DNA of 64,000 bases, from positions 248,001 to 312,000 of the forward strand of contig JACRMV010000002.1 in the NCBI GenBank assembly GCA_016235025.1, read 5' to 3'. Both the position numbers and the translations under genes were made by a program. Origin of the DNA: Rhodocyclales bacterium. Its GTDB lineage: Bacteria; Pseudomonadota; Gammaproteobacteria; Burkholderiales; Rhodocyclaceae. Below the pieces are notes generated by a model. It had not been told where the DNA came from. It ran no database searches and saw only the letters and a list, made by a program, of their open reading frames with translations. Positions 19,045 through 27,938 of this stretch are shown in pieces (within the stretch, counting starts at the first letter, position 1; every line of letters starts with the position of its first letter).

Positions 19045-21084
19045 TCAGTGGCCCGGTGGCTTGGTACTTTCGGGCGGTGGCGCAAAGAAGCGGGCCGGCT
19101 CCGTGCGCAGACGTTCCAGCAACAGGGCAGCGAGGCCCCGAGTGCTTGTGATATCGGCACCACGCGCCTTGAGCGCAACCCACAGGGCAAGGGTAAAACT
19201 GACGGACAGATTGGTGGCGCCGATCAGCAGGATGCCGGCCAGGGTTTCGATGAGTGTCAGCCATCCGATGTGAAAATCGAACGCGACGAGGGCAAGGCCA
19301 AAATTCGCCGAGGAAAGGGTGACATGCCGCGCATCCAGAGGCAAGCCCAGGAAGACGCCCATCGGCGCCAGGCTGGCCAGCATGACGCCAAGCAGGATAT
19401 TCCCGGTGAGGCCACCCAGATTGCGTCCGATGTAGCCAGCGAAGCGGTCGGCGCGTTGCGGGCCGATCAGCCGGCGCAGCCAGCCAAGATGGGCGATGCG
19501 CTCGGGAATCCGGTCGTAGGCTGCCTTGTTGTCGAAATAGCCGGACAGCAGGCCGGCCAGAAAGAGCAGGATGCCGGTCAGCGCGGCATGCGGGATGGCC
19601 AGGCTGGCGATGGGCGAGAGATCATGCAGGGCGTGTTGTGCATTTTCCATAGCCATCGCCGGATGACCGGTGACCCAGCCGTAGACCAGCGCGATGACGA
19701 TAGCAGTCGGTATCGCCACGATTACGTTGCCGGCAATGGCCGCGAATTGGCTGCGCACTGTGGCGACTATCAGGTCAGCGAGGCGATGCAGGTCGCGTGT
19801 CCTGCCCTCCGACTCATCGATGCTGCCGGCGATGGTGGCTGCGGTCATCGCCGGCTGCTTGGTGGCGAGGGTGAAATTCAGCACATGGATCAGCACGAAA
19901 CCGAGCGAATAATTCAGGCTGTACATGACGACGTGGGCCAGCGGTGCGAGGACCAGCTTGCCCAGCAGCAACTTGATGAGCGCCATGAAACCGACGATGA
20001 AACCACCCCCTGCGGCCGAGCGCCACATCCCGGCATACTCGGCGCGATCGGTGGTGATGTAGTGCTCGCCGGTTAACCTGGCATTTTCGGTCACACGCAG
20101 CGCGAGCAGACCGGTGAGGCGGCGAAAGGGTTCGCGCACGCTATGGCGGCGGGTCTCTCCCCGTACCAGATCCTGTATCATCTGCATCCAGCGGCTAACC
20201 GTAGCCAGGCGTGCATCCGGCTGGAACCGTGCGCACAGTACGCCGGTAAGCTGCACCAGACGTTTCAGACACTGCTCCATGCGTACCAGCAGATAGGTGA
20301 GGCTGAGGCTGGTGCCCTCGCTGGCGGCGTTGCGGCGGGCACGGGTCATCACGTCGCGGCACTGATCGACCAGTACCAGCATGTGCAGCTCGTCCTCGTG
20401 CTCGGCCGTGGGATCGGCATGGTGCGCCCGCCAGGCTTCGGTAAAGCGCAAAACCTCGGCACTCAGATGGACGAAGGGCGACTCGAATTCGATGAGGCGC
20501 GGCTGCACCCGGGTCAGTTCCGGCTCCAGCCCCATGGCGCCGATGCGCGTCGCCAGCACCTGGAGCGCTTCGAGCAGTTGCGCCTCGGTGTGCAGTTGCC
20601 AGCGCCCTTCACTGTCTGCATCGGTTGCAGAGTCCGCCTGGCCGAAAACAGCGTCCCACAAGGCCAGTTTGTCCTCGATCGATCCTGCGGCCAGCCAGAG
20701 CGAATCATCGCGGTGATGGAACACCGAGTCAAAGCAGTCCTTGAGGCGTGCGGCATCGGGCACCGGAGGCAGGATGCGGCCCATGGCGCGACGCCACAGC
20801 TCGCTGAAAAATCCGGAGTTCGGCAGGATGCCGGCATCGGTGTAAAGATCGACCTGCTGGGTGCCACGAAAGAGCTGTTGCACATGGCGCCGCAGGGTGG
20901 CACGGTGCTTCTGGTTGCTGACGACGATGTCGAGCAGGGTTGCAAAGGCCGAGGTCGCCATTTCAGTGCTCTGTGGCTCATAGGGGCGCAGGGCATCGAT
21001 CAGCGCAATGAAAAAGCGCAATGCGCCCTCGGGAGTATCGGCATAGGGTCGTTCGAGAACGGCAAGCAGATTTGCTGGGGACAT
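19045..21084 (-). CDS. Gcr/COG4389 family membrane protein (named site-specific recombinase)
   Basis: 679 residues. The N-terminal ~340 are helical and soluble-looking (for example LFRGTQQVDLYTDAGILPNSGFFSELWRRAMGRI split over two helices). The C-terminal half carries about six hydrophobic segments (GGGFIVGFMALIKLL, VIVAIPTAIVIALVYG, LTGILLFLAGLLSGYF and others). This matches the COG4389 family, historically called site-specific recombinase, Gcr. No recombinase catalytic motif is visible and the membrane architecture argues against that activity; true function unknown. Confidence 0.75.
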   Translation of the reverse strand: MSPANLLAVLERPYADTPEGALRFFIALIDALRPYEPQSTEMATSAFATLLDIVVSNQKHRATLRRHVQQLFRGTQQVDLYTDAGILPNSGFFSELWRRAMGRILPPVPDAARLKDCFDSVFHHRDDSLWLAAGSIEDKLALWDAVFGQADSATDADSEGRWQLHTEAQLLEALQVLATRIGAMGLEPELTRVQPRLIEFESPFVHLSAEVLRFTEAWRAHHADPTAEHEDELHMLVLVDQCRDVMTRARRNAASEGTSLSLTYLLVRMEQCLKRLVQLTGVLCARFQPDARLATVSRWMQMIQDLVRGETRRHSVREPFRRLTGLLALRVTENARLTGEHYITTDRAEYAGMWRSAAGGGFIVGFMALIKLLLGKLVLAPLAHVVMYSLNYSLGFVLIHVLNFTLATKQPAMTAATIAGSIDESEGRTRDLHRLADLIVATVRSQFAAIAGNVIVAIPTAIVIALVYGWVTGHPAMAMENAQHALHDLSPIASLAIPHAALTGILLFLAGLLSGYFDNKAAYDRIPERIAHLGWLRRLIGPQRADRFAGYIGRNLGGLTGNILLGVMLASLAPMGVFLGLPLDARHVTLSSANFGLALVAFDFHIGWLTLIETLAGILLIGATNLSVSFTLALWVALKARGADITSTRGLAALLLERLRTEPARFFAPPPESTKPPGH

Positions 21085-21244
21085 GGACGAAGTGTACTGA
21101 ATCTGTAGAAAGCGGTTATCTGCCGAAGACCTTGCTAACGCGGGATTCCCCTTCTGGAACAGGCGACGGAGAACACGGAGTCAAAAAAACGGCAAAGGCG
21201 CTGGCCGGCTGGCTGCAGCGAGGCATCTCCAGGAGGCGGCTGGA

Positions 21245-22582
21245 TTATGCGGCCGCAGCGAAACAAATATGCACTGCCATGCCGCGGCCCCCGAGGCCTG
21301 GGTGGAATTCTAACCGTGCCCGATGCAGCTCGGCAATGCGGCGGACGATGGAAAGCCCCAGCCCGCTGCCGCTGGAAAAGTCGGCACTGGCGAGACGGTG
21401 AAAGCGCTGGCCGAGGCGCTCGCGTTCAATTGCGGACACGCCCCTGCCATCGTCGGCGACGGAGAGTACGGTTTCGTTGCCGGCCGTGACGATGGCGACT
21501 TCGACATGCAAGGCGCCGGCATGCCGCAGCGCATTGTCGGCCAGATTGCGCAACAGCACGCGCAGCAACACGGGATTGCCGGCGATGGTCGCCTCGCCCT
21601 CTTTGAGCACCAGGTCGCAGTCGCGCGCCACGGCCTCGCCCGCCAGGGCCGAGAGGACATCTTCCGCCAGCGGGCGCAGGGCAACCGGTTGCAATGCTTG
21701 CGGTGTCGACGCATCCAGTCGCGCCAGGGTCAGCATTTGCTCGACCAGATGCGTGGCGCGGTCGCAACTGGCGACGATCTTCTGCAAGGCGTGCTGCCGT
21801 TCGGCTTCACTTGCCGCCGCTTGCGCCACTTGCGTCTGGGCCTTGAGCGCCGCCAGCGGCGTGCGCAACTCGTGGGCGGCATCGGCGGTGAAGCGACGCT
21901 CGTTGTCGAGTGCGCGAGTGATGCCGGCGAACAACTCGTTCATGCGCGAAACCAACGGGGCGATTTCGGCAGGTGTTGCGGCCAGCGACAGCGGTGCGAG
22001 ATTGTCGGCTGCACGTGTCGCCAGCTCGCGCGTCACGCCAGCCAGCGGCATCAGCGCACGGCGCACGGCGAAGGCGAGCAGCAGCGCCAGTAGCGGCAGT
22101 GCAAACAGGAGCGGTTGCAATAAATGCATGATGAGCTCCTGCGCCACGGCCCCGCGTGTTTCGTCGATCTCGCCGACATGGATCATCAATTGATGTTCCG
22201 GCACGGTCGTCGAAAACACCCGCCAGCGTCGGCCTTCGATCTCGCGCTCGGCGAAGCCTGGCGCGTTGCTGCCGAGCGGAACCTGCGGCGCATTGGCCGA
22301 GGACAGGCGCAGCTCGCCATTCGCGGTGTAGGCCTGGAACGCCACCTTGCGTGCGTAGTGGTGCAACAGCGGCGTTTGCAGTACTTCTTCTTCATGCAGC
22401 TCGTGCAGCGACTGCGCCACCAAGATCGCGGCGGCCTGCGCGAGATGCGCATCGAGCAGTTCATCGACAGCATGGCGCGCCTCGCGGTAGGTGAAGGCGG
22501 CTGCAGCCAGCCACACCGTGCCGACGGCCAGCAGGGTCAGGCTGATCAGGCGCAAACGCAGCGACAGCGGACGGGCAATCAT
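21245..22582 (-). CDS. Sensor histidine kinase (QseC/TctE-like)
   Basis: 445 residues with two membrane helices (about 8-30 and 155-180) bounding a short periplasmic domain, then a HAMP region. Next come the H-box AAHELRTPLAAL, the N-box region LRNLADNALRHAG, and the DDGRGV and SGSGLGLSIV glycine boxes. It overlaps the response regulator by four bases (ATGA) and so forms a pair with it. Being last in the SHP-DHC-cytochrome b transcript, it may sense a redox or NO/O2-linked signal. The segment before the last glycine box is a copy of the dispersed repeat. Confidence 0.9.
   Translation of the reverse strand: MIARPLSLRLRLISLTLLAVGTVWLAAAAFTYREARHAVDELLDAHLAQAAAILVAQSLHELHEEEVLQTPLLHHYARKVAFQAYTANGELRLSSANAPQVPLGSNAPGFAEREIEGRRWRVFSTTVPEHQLMIHVGEIDETRGAVAQELIMHLLQPLLFALPLLALLLAFAVRRALMPLAGVTRELATRAADNLAPLSLAATPAEIAPLVSRMNELFAGITRALDNERRFTADAAHELRTPLAALKAQTQVAQAAASEAERQHALQKIVASCDRATHLVEQMLTLARLDASTPQALQPVALRPLAEDVLSALAGEAVARDCDLVLKEGEATIAGNPVLLRVLLRNLADNALRHAGALHVEVAIVTAGNETVLSVADDGRGVSAIERERLGQRFHRLASADFSSGSGLGLSIVRRIAELHRARLEFHPGLGGRGMAVHICFAAAA
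21376..21398 (+). repeat. Dispersed repeat copy inside the histidine kinase gene
   Basis: AAAAGTCGGCACTGG, one base from the core, continuing CGAGACGG. Read on the other strand as ASADF just before the SGSGLGL box. Confidence 0.6.
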
Positions 22583-23238
22583 GTTTTCGGAATCACGTAG
22601 CCGATCCCGCGCAGGTTGCGGATTGTCTCGCTGCCAAGCTTGCGTCGCAGGTGATGAATAAACACCTCGACCGCGTTGCTGCCGATTTCATCGCCCCAGG
22701 CGTAGAGCTGCTCTTCGAGCTGGGCGCGCGAAAACGCTCGTCCCGGATGCTGCATCAGGGCATGGAGCAGGGCGTATTCGCGTGCCGAGAGCTCGACCTC
22801 GCCGCCATCCTTGGTCACCCGCCGTGTCGCCGGATCGAGCGTGATACCGGCGGCTTCCAGCAGCGGCGCCGGCGCGCCAGCGGCACGCCGCAGTAAGGCC
22901 CGCAGCCGCGCCTGGAGTTCGCTCATGTCGAACGGCTTGACCAGGTAATCATCGGCGCCGGCATCGAGCCCGCGGATGCGGTCGTCGACCGTGTCGCGGG
23001 CGGTGAGGATCAGCACCGGCAGCGCGTTGCCCTTCGCTCGCAGTTGCGCCAGCACGGTGATCCCGTCCTTTCGCGGCAAGCCGAGATCGAGTACCGCTGC
23101 CGCGTAGTCCTCGCCGGCCAGCGCAGCCTCGGCGGCGACGCCATCCGTCGCCCAGTCGACCGCGTACCCGGCCTGTTTCAGGCCGACGTGAATCGCATCG
23201 CCGAGCAGCGCGTCGTCTTCAGCCAGCAGGATTCTCAT
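22579..23238 (-). CDS. OmpR-family response regulator
   Basis: 219 residues: receiver domain with phosphoacceptor in VLDLGLPRKDG (Asp about 51), acidic pair EDD (6-8) and Lys in VKPF; then a winged-helix DNA-binding domain with ELSAREYALL and the recognition helix region near VEVFIHHLRRKLG. It overlaps the cytochrome b gene by 20 bases and the kinase by four, so it is co-translated with both. It probably controls its own operon. Confidence 0.93.
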   Translation of the reverse strand: MRILLAEDDALLGDAIHVGLKQAGYAVDWATDGVAAEAALAGEDYAAAVLDLGLPRKDGITVLAQLRAKGNALPVLILTARDTVDDRIRGLDAGADDYLVKPFDMSELQARLRALLRRAAGAPAPLLEAAGITLDPATRRVTKDGGEVELSAREYALLHALMQHPGRAFSRAQLEEQLYAWGDEIGSNAVEVFIHHLRRKLGSETIRNLRGIGYVIPKT

Positions 23239-23770
23239 CGCGCGGTGACCTTTTCCATCCGCTAATCATCGCACGAACCAGATTCTCGCCGTGCAGGCGG
23301 CTGCTGACGATGACGCCGGCGATATGCACGACGACCAGCGCCATCATGGCATCGCCGAGCGTTTCATGCAGCTCCTCGAACAGCTCGCCGCCGATCTCCT
23401 CATAGGTCAGCCAGCCGCTGATCACCGTCAGCACGCCAAGACCGAGCAGCAAGAAGACGGCGACCGCACCGACTGGATTGTGGCCAATGTAGTGCTGTGG
23501 ATGACCGGTGAACAGCGATTTGAGGTAGGCCCAGACCTTCGCTGGCGTCGGCCAGAACTCGGCAAAGCGCGCGTAACGGCCGCCGACGAAACCCCACAGC
23601 AGGCGGAATGCCAGCAGGCCGCCGACGACATAGCCGGCGATGACATGCACGTCACGCCAGCGTTCCGATTCAGCGCTGAAGAAGGCGACAAAAAAGGAAA
23701 TCGCGAGCGACCAGTGGAACAGGCGCGTCGGTAAATCCCAGACGCGGATGCGGTTTGGAGCCGGTGTCAT
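23219..23770 (-). CDS. Cytochrome b561-family membrane protein
   Basis: 183 residues, four predicted helices. Candidate haem ligands: His in RLFHWSLAISF, His in VHVIAGYVVGG, and two in HETLGDAMMALVVVHIAGV. This is the pattern of the small di-haem b-type cytochromes that partner DHC and SHP. Start 23770 has GAGG seven bases upstream; ATG 23782, which overlaps the preceding stop, is an alternative. It is likely to pass electrons from the quinone pool to the periplasmic diheme protein. Confidence 0.88.
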   Translation of the reverse strand: MTPAPNRIRVWDLPTRLFHWSLAISFFVAFFSAESERWRDVHVIAGYVVGGLLAFRLLWGFVGGRYARFAEFWPTPAKVWAYLKSLFTGHPQHYIGHNPVGAVAVFLLLGLGVLTVISGWLTYEEIGGELFEELHETLGDAMMALVVVHIAGVIVSSRLHGENLVRAMISGWKRSPRDENPAG

Positions 23771-23778
23771 GGCGGGCC

Positions 23779-24231
23779 TCATTTCGGGATGCGGATGCCG
23801 CGTTCGCGGTAATCGCCGGCCGCCGCCTGGGTGTGGCAGGCGGCGCAGTTGGCGGGGCTCTTGATGGCGGCGCGTTGCCAGGTCGCCGGCGCGACTTCGT
23901 CGTGTTCGTGGCGGAACCAGGCCGTCTCGCTGATGCGCAGCGCCGGTTTGCCATTGGCATCGCGACTGGCGCGGCGGCCGGAATTTTTCACCAGAAAGTC
24001 GGTGATGGCGCGACGGCGAGCTTCGTCCATGCTGGCGTCCGTGCCGAAGTGTTTGGGCAGGCCGTTCATCAGCGCGCGCCACGAGGCGGCATCGAGCAGT
24101 TGCGGCGGATAGGCGATATGGCAGGAGGTGCATTCTTCCTCGAACGCCGCGCTCTTCGGCAGCGGGAAGCGGTCAGCCAGCGCCGGCAGGGCGAAGGCGG
24201 TGAGCAGCAGTGCGACAAGCGGCTTGTTCAT
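23779..24231 (-). CDS. Diheme cytochrome c (DHC type)
   Basis: 150 residues with signal peptide (cleavage after ALA, about 19). Two haem-binding sites: CTSCH (about 34-38) and CAACH (about 130-134). Length, site spacing and position between SHP and a b561 cytochrome match the DHC family first described in Rhodobacter sphaeroides. AAGGAG lies eight bases before the start. Confidence 0.9.
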   Translation of the reverse strand: MNKPLVALLLTAFALPALADRFPLPKSAAFEEECTSCHIAYPPQLLDAASWRALMNGLPKHFGTDASMDEARRRAITDFLVKNSGRRASRDANGKPALRISETAWFRHEHDEVAPATWQRAAIKSPANCAACHTQAAAGDYRERGIRIPK

Positions 24232-24243
24232 GTCATTTCTCCT

Positions 24244-24624
24244 TTATTTGAGCGTCAGCAACCAAGCCAGCACGTCGGCTTTTTCCCCGGCGCTGCATTC
24301 GCGGCCAACGACATCGTTGCAATTGCGGCGGAACCATTTGTCCACCTTGGCGGCGCGGGTGAAGCGCTCGGTGTTTGCCGCCGGCGCCAGCGGGGCGATG
24401 GTCTTGCCGGTCTTGTCGTGACGTCCCGGTTGCGTCGGGCGGGCGGTGTGACAGGTGGAGCAGCTCCAGTCGCTGCCGTGTTTGTCACTGAAAAAACGTG
24501 CGCCGCGTTCGGCCACGGCGGGCGCCCCGGCTTCCGTTTCGAAACGGCTCAGAAAATCACGTGGCGTTTCAGCAAAGACGCTGCCGGAAACGAGCGCAGC
24601 CAGAATGACTATCGAATAACGCAT
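24244..24624 (-). CDS. SHP-type oxygen-binding cytochrome c (DUF1924)
   Basis: 126 residues; ATG 24624 has GGAGG five bases upstream. A signal peptide (cleavage after FAE region, about 19) precedes one haem site, CSTCH. The C-terminal block KVDKWFRRNCNDVVGREC is diagnostic of the sphaeroides haem protein family. In the characterised protein an Asn haem ligand swings away on O2 or NO binding; NCND here contains the likely equivalent. First gene of the SHP-DHC-b561-regulator-kinase operon. Confidence 0.9.
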   Translation of the reverse strand: MRYSIVILAALVSGSVFAETPRDFLSRFETEAGAPAVAERGARFFSDKHGSDWSCSTCHTARPTQPGRHDKTGKTIAPLAPAANTERFTRAAKVDKWFRRNCNDVVGRECSAGEKADVLAWLLTLK

Positions 24625-24701
24625 GATGACCTCCATGAATGGCGGGTAATGGAGGCATCATGCAGGTGGCGACTTAACCCTGCCTTAATCTGGAAGCGCG
24701 A

Positions 24702-25124
24702 TTATTTGACGACCGTTACCGGCTGGCTTGCCAGATGCATCACCGCCAGCGTGGTCGAGCCGAGCAGCGTACTTTCCACCGCGCCGAGGCCGCGGCTGCC
24801 CATCACGATCATCTCCGCATTGCCGGCTTGCGCTGCCTGCGCCAGCGTTTCCGCCACCGGGCCGAGCAGCACCCGTGGCGTGCAGGGCACGCCGGCGGCA
24901 TCGAGCAGCGCACGCGCCGAAGCCAGCGTATCGCCCCCTTGCGATTCCTGCATCGCCTCGATTTCTTCCGTCTTCATGAAGCGCTTGAGTTCCCAGGCGT
25001 CCGACGGTGGCACCACGGTGACGAGGATGACATCGACCGCCGCGCACGCGTGCGCCAGGCGAATCACATGGCGCACGGCGCTTTCGGCATGCGCGGAACC
25101 ATCGACGGCAAGCAGGATTTTCAT
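24702..25124 (-). CDS. Universal stress protein (UspA family)
   Basis: 140 residues with the single Usp fold: KILLAVDGSAHAESAV at the N-terminus and the ATP-binding type motif GSRGLGAVESTLLGSTT near the C-terminus. Cytoplasmic, role in stress tolerance by family. Separate from the SHP operon by 77 bases and divergent from the antiporter genes. Confidence 0.93.
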   Translation of the reverse strand: MKILLAVDGSAHAESAVRHVIRLAHACAAVDVILVTVVPPSDAWELKRFMKTEEIEAMQESQGGDTLASARALLDAAGVPCTPRVLLGPVAETLAQAAQAGNAEMIVMGSRGLGAVESTLLGSTTLAVMHLASQPVTVVK

Positions 25125-25227
25125 GGAGGCATTCTCATCGGGTGAGTGACGGGGTGACTGACGCCAAGTTTAGTCCGCGGCGGGCCCGCTGTTAGAATCG
25201 GCCGCCTGTTTCTACCGGGTGGCGGTG

Positions 25228-26553
25228 ATGCAATTCACGATGGGTTTTATTTTTTTGCTGCTGGCGCCAGCCGCATGGGCAGCCGGCATCTCTGTACCGG
25301 CAGCGCACGATATTCCGCCGGGTATTCCACTCGAGTTCCTGTTTTTCGCCGCCACCTTGCTCGGTGTTGCGCTGTTTCATCGCCATGTGTTGCCGATTGC
25401 CCTCGGCGGCTTGGCGGTGCTGATTGCCTATAAGCTCGGCTTTACCGGATTCAAGGCGGGCGCGGGCTTTGCGGGGCTCATCGCACACATGGCGCACGAG
25501 AGTGTGCTGCTCGGTAATCTGTTCGGGCTGCTGCTGGGCTTTGCGCTGCTGGCACGGCATTTCGAGGACAGCGGCGCGCCCGACGTCCTGCCGCGGCTGA
25601 TGCCGGCAGGCTGGCGCGGCCCGTTTGTCTTGCTATGCCTGATTTTCGTGCTCTCGGCCGTGCTCGACAACATCGCGGCGGCGCTGATCGGCGCCACGGT
25701 GGCAGCCAGCGTGTTCCGCCGCCGTGTGCATGTCGGCTATCTCGTCGCCATTGTCGCTGCATCGAATGCCGGCGGTTCCGGCTCGGTGGTCGGCGACACC
25801 ACGACGACCATGATGTGGATCGATGGCGTCTCGCCCTTCGACGTGCTGCACGCCTATGTCGCGGCGGGCGTGGCGCTGGTGGTGTTCGGCATTCCTGCGG
25901 CCCTCATGCAGCAGCGCTGGCAGCCGATGGGCGCCGATTTCCATGCCGCATCGAAGATCGACTGGCCACGCCTGGGTATCGTCGGCTTCGTCCTCGTTGC
26001 CGCCATCATCACCAACGTCATGGTGAATTTTCTTTTTCCCGTGGCGGCCGACCATTTTCCGTTTCTCGGGGCGGCGGTGTGGCTGGCCCTGCTCCTCGGC
26101 GTTCCCGTGCGTGCGCCGGAATGGAGCCTGTTGCCGGATGCGGCGCGGGGCGCGGTGTTCCTGCTCTCACTCGTTACTGCCGCCTCGCTGATGCCGGTTG
26201 AAGCCTTGCCGTCCGCCTCCTGGCCGATGACGCTCGGTTTAGGTTTTGTCTCTGCCGTGTTTGACAACATTCCGCTCACCGCGCTGGCGTTGAAGCAGGG
26301 CGGTTATGATTGGGGCTTTCTCGCTTACGCCGTCGGTTATGGCGGCTCGATGCTGTGGTTCGGCTCTTCGGCGGGCGTGGCGGTGGCGAGTCTGTTTCCC
26401 GAGGCGAAGTCGGTCGGGCAATGGGTGCGTCACGGCTGGCCGGTTCTGGTGGGCTATGTGGTCGGGTTTTTTGTGCTGCTGGCGGTGTCGGGCTGGCAAC
26501 CGCATTCACCGCACAAGGCGGCCATCGCCATCTCGCCAGCGCCGACTTTTTGA
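25228..26553 (+). CDS. Ion-transporter superfamily protein, NhaD-like Na+/H+ antiporter
   Basis: About 441 residues with 11-12 predicted membrane helices. Features of the IT superfamily: paired LDNIAAALIGAT and FDNIPLTAL motifs in the two halves and SNAGGSGSVVGDTTTTMMW. The Asp-Asn pairs are the likely ion-binding residues. NhaD-type sodium:proton exchange is the best match; citrate or other carboxylate transport cannot be excluded. ATG 25228 chosen; GTG 25219 is in frame. The last six codons (SPAPTF) are formed by the dispersed repeat. Confidence 0.78.
   Translation: MQFTMGFIFLLLAPAAWAAGISVPAAHDIPPGIPLEFLFFAATLLGVALFHRHVLPIALGGLAVLIAYKLGFTGFKAGAGFAGLIAHMAHESVLLGNLFGLLLGFALLARHFEDSGAPDVLPRLMPAGWRGPFVLLCLIFVLSAVLDNIAAALIGATVAASVFRRRVHVGYLVAIVAASNAGGSGSVVGDTTTTMMWIDGVSPFDVLHAYVAAGVALVVFGIPAALMQQRWQPMGADFHAASKIDWPRLGIVGFVLVAAIITNVMVNFLFPVAADHFPFLGAAVWLALLLGVPVRAPEWSLLPDAARGAVFLLSLVTAASLMPVEALPSASWPMTLGLGFVSAVFDNIPLTALALKQGGYDWGFLAYAVGYGGSMLWFGSSAGVAVASLFPEAKSVGQWVRHGWPVLVGYVVGFFVLLAVSGWQPHSPHKAAIAISPAPTF
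26534..26551 (-). repeat. Dispersed repeat copy forming the antiporter C-terminus
   Basis: Exact core complement CAGCGCCGACTTT (26537-26549). It runs into the TGA, so the repeat supplies the last residues, read as SPAPTF. Confidence 0.7.
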
Positions 26554-26563
26554 GGTGCTCGCC

Positions 26564-27928
26564 TTGCTGAAATTTCTCGCTCTATTTTCCTTTCCCTTCA
26601 CTGCATTCGCCGCAGGCGCAGAGGGTTCGCCGGTGGGCGAGAATCTTTTGTGGCTGGCGCTGATCCTGATGAGCGCGCGGCTCTTCGCGCCGCTCGCCCA
26701 GCGCATCGGTTTTCCTGCCGTACTGGGCGAATTGCTGCTTGGCGTAGCGCTGGGTAATCTGACACTACTGGGCATTACATTTTTCGGCACGATTACGCAT
26801 GATCCGATCATCGCCTTCATCGCCGAACTCGGCGTGATCGTGTTGCTGCTGCAAATCGGGCTGGAGACGCGGCTCAAGGATATGGTCGCGGTTGGCCCGC
26901 GCGCCTTTGGCGTCGGCGCCATTGGCATCGTCATGCCCTTCGTGCTGGGCGCCTGGGTTGTCGGGCCGTGGCTGCTGCCGGGCAAGGATGCCAATGCCTA
27001 TCTTTTCCTCGGCGCGACGCTTTCGGCCACCTCGGTGGGGATTACCGGCCGTGTCTTTCGCGATCTGGGCAAGCTTGATTTACCCGCTGCGCGTATCGTG
27101 CTCGGCGCAGCGGTGATCGACGATGTGCTGGGCCTGGTGATTCTCGCCGTGGTCTCCAGTCTGGTTTCCGTCGGCACGGTGAGTGCTGGCGCAGTCGGCC
27201 TCATCCTCGCCAAGGCAGTGCTGTTTCTCGGCGGCAGCATTGGCATCGGCCGCTTGATCGCACCGTGGACCAGCCGTTCATTAGCCAGGCTCGATGCCGG
27301 TCCGTCGATGCTGTTCGCCCAGGTGTTGTCCACTGCGCTGGCCTTGTCGTGGCTGGCGCATGTCATGGGGCTGGCGCCCATCATCGGCGCTTTTGCCGCC
27401 GGGCTGCTGTTCGAGCCGGTCTTCCTGCGCAAGTTCGAGCGCCCGGCCATCGTGCGCGAGATCGAGCCGCTGTTGCCAACGGACTTGCCTGTCGGCGAGC
27501 CGGGGCTGGCGAGGTTGGTTGAGCGCCTGCGGGTAATTCTGGCCAGGCACAGCGGACACCAGCACGAACACATGATCGAGCCGATCGGCTACTTCTTCGT
27601 CCCGGTGTTTTTTGTTCTGACCGGCATGCAGGTCGATTTGCAGACGCTGGCCGATCCCTCGATTCTCATCGTCGGCCTCGGCGTGACGGCGGCGGCGATT
27701 CTCGGCAAGCTGGTCGCCGGCCTGGCCGCCGGTCGCGAAGCGGGAGGCTGGCTGGTGGGGTGGGGCATGGTGCCGCGCGGCGAGGTCGGCCTCATTTTCG
27801 CCATGACCGGACGCCAATTGGGCGTCATGAGCGAGGCGATGTTCTCCGTCATCGTCATCATGGTGATCCTTACCACGCTGATTACGCCTCCGGTATTGAC
27901 GCTGCTGCTGAAAAGTCGGCGCTCGTGA
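26564..27928 (+). CDS. CPA2-family cation/proton antiporter (KefB/Kef-type membrane domain)
   Basis: About 454 residues from TTG 26564, chosen because GAGGTG overlaps the upstream stop at good spacing and it opens a signal-like first helix; GTG 26555 is in frame. It carries about 12-13 helices and the CPA2 core: GFPAVLGELLLGVALGNL, the LQIGLE region, ATLSATSVGITGR, and the double-Asp-type motif GAAVIDDVLGLV expected for ion binding. No RCK/TrkA_N domain follows, so it is membrane domain only. K+ or Na+ exchange for protons is likely. Eleven bases separate it from the previous antiporter gene. The final residues KSRRS come from a dispersed repeat. Confidence 0.85.
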   Translation: MLKFLALFSFPFTAFAAGAEGSPVGENLLWLALILMSARLFAPLAQRIGFPAVLGELLLGVALGNLTLLGITFFGTITHDPIIAFIAELGVIVLLLQIGLETRLKDMVAVGPRAFGVGAIGIVMPFVLGAWVVGPWLLPGKDANAYLFLGATLSATSVGITGRVFRDLGKLDLPAARIVLGAAVIDDVLGLVILAVVSSLVSVGTVSAGAVGLILAKAVLFLGGSIGIGRLIAPWTSRSLARLDAGPSMLFAQVLSTALALSWLAHVMGLAPIIGAFAAGLLFEPVFLRKFERPAIVREIEPLLPTDLPVGEPGLARLVERLRVILARHSGHQHEHMIEPIGYFFVPVFFVLTGMQVDLQTLADPSILIVGLGVTAAAILGKLVAGLAAGREAGGWLVGWGMVPRGEVGLIFAMTGRQLGVMSEAMFSVIVIMVILTTLITPPVLTLLLKSRRS

Positions 27929-27938
27929 TACGGCGCAC
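27911..27938 (+). repeat. Fullest copy of the dispersed repeat
   Basis: AAAAGTCGGCGCTC followed directly by GTGATACGGCGCAC. The antiporter stop codon lies inside (27926-27928). The 3' part continues into a hairpin, suggesting the complete element is about 45 bases. Confidence 0.7.

Noticed and set aside
18770-19273. Open frames of 167 codons on both strands around the 39-base repeat
   Set aside because: Their apparent internal repeats simply translate the DNA repeat, and both run into the Gcr-like gene on an unrelated frame.
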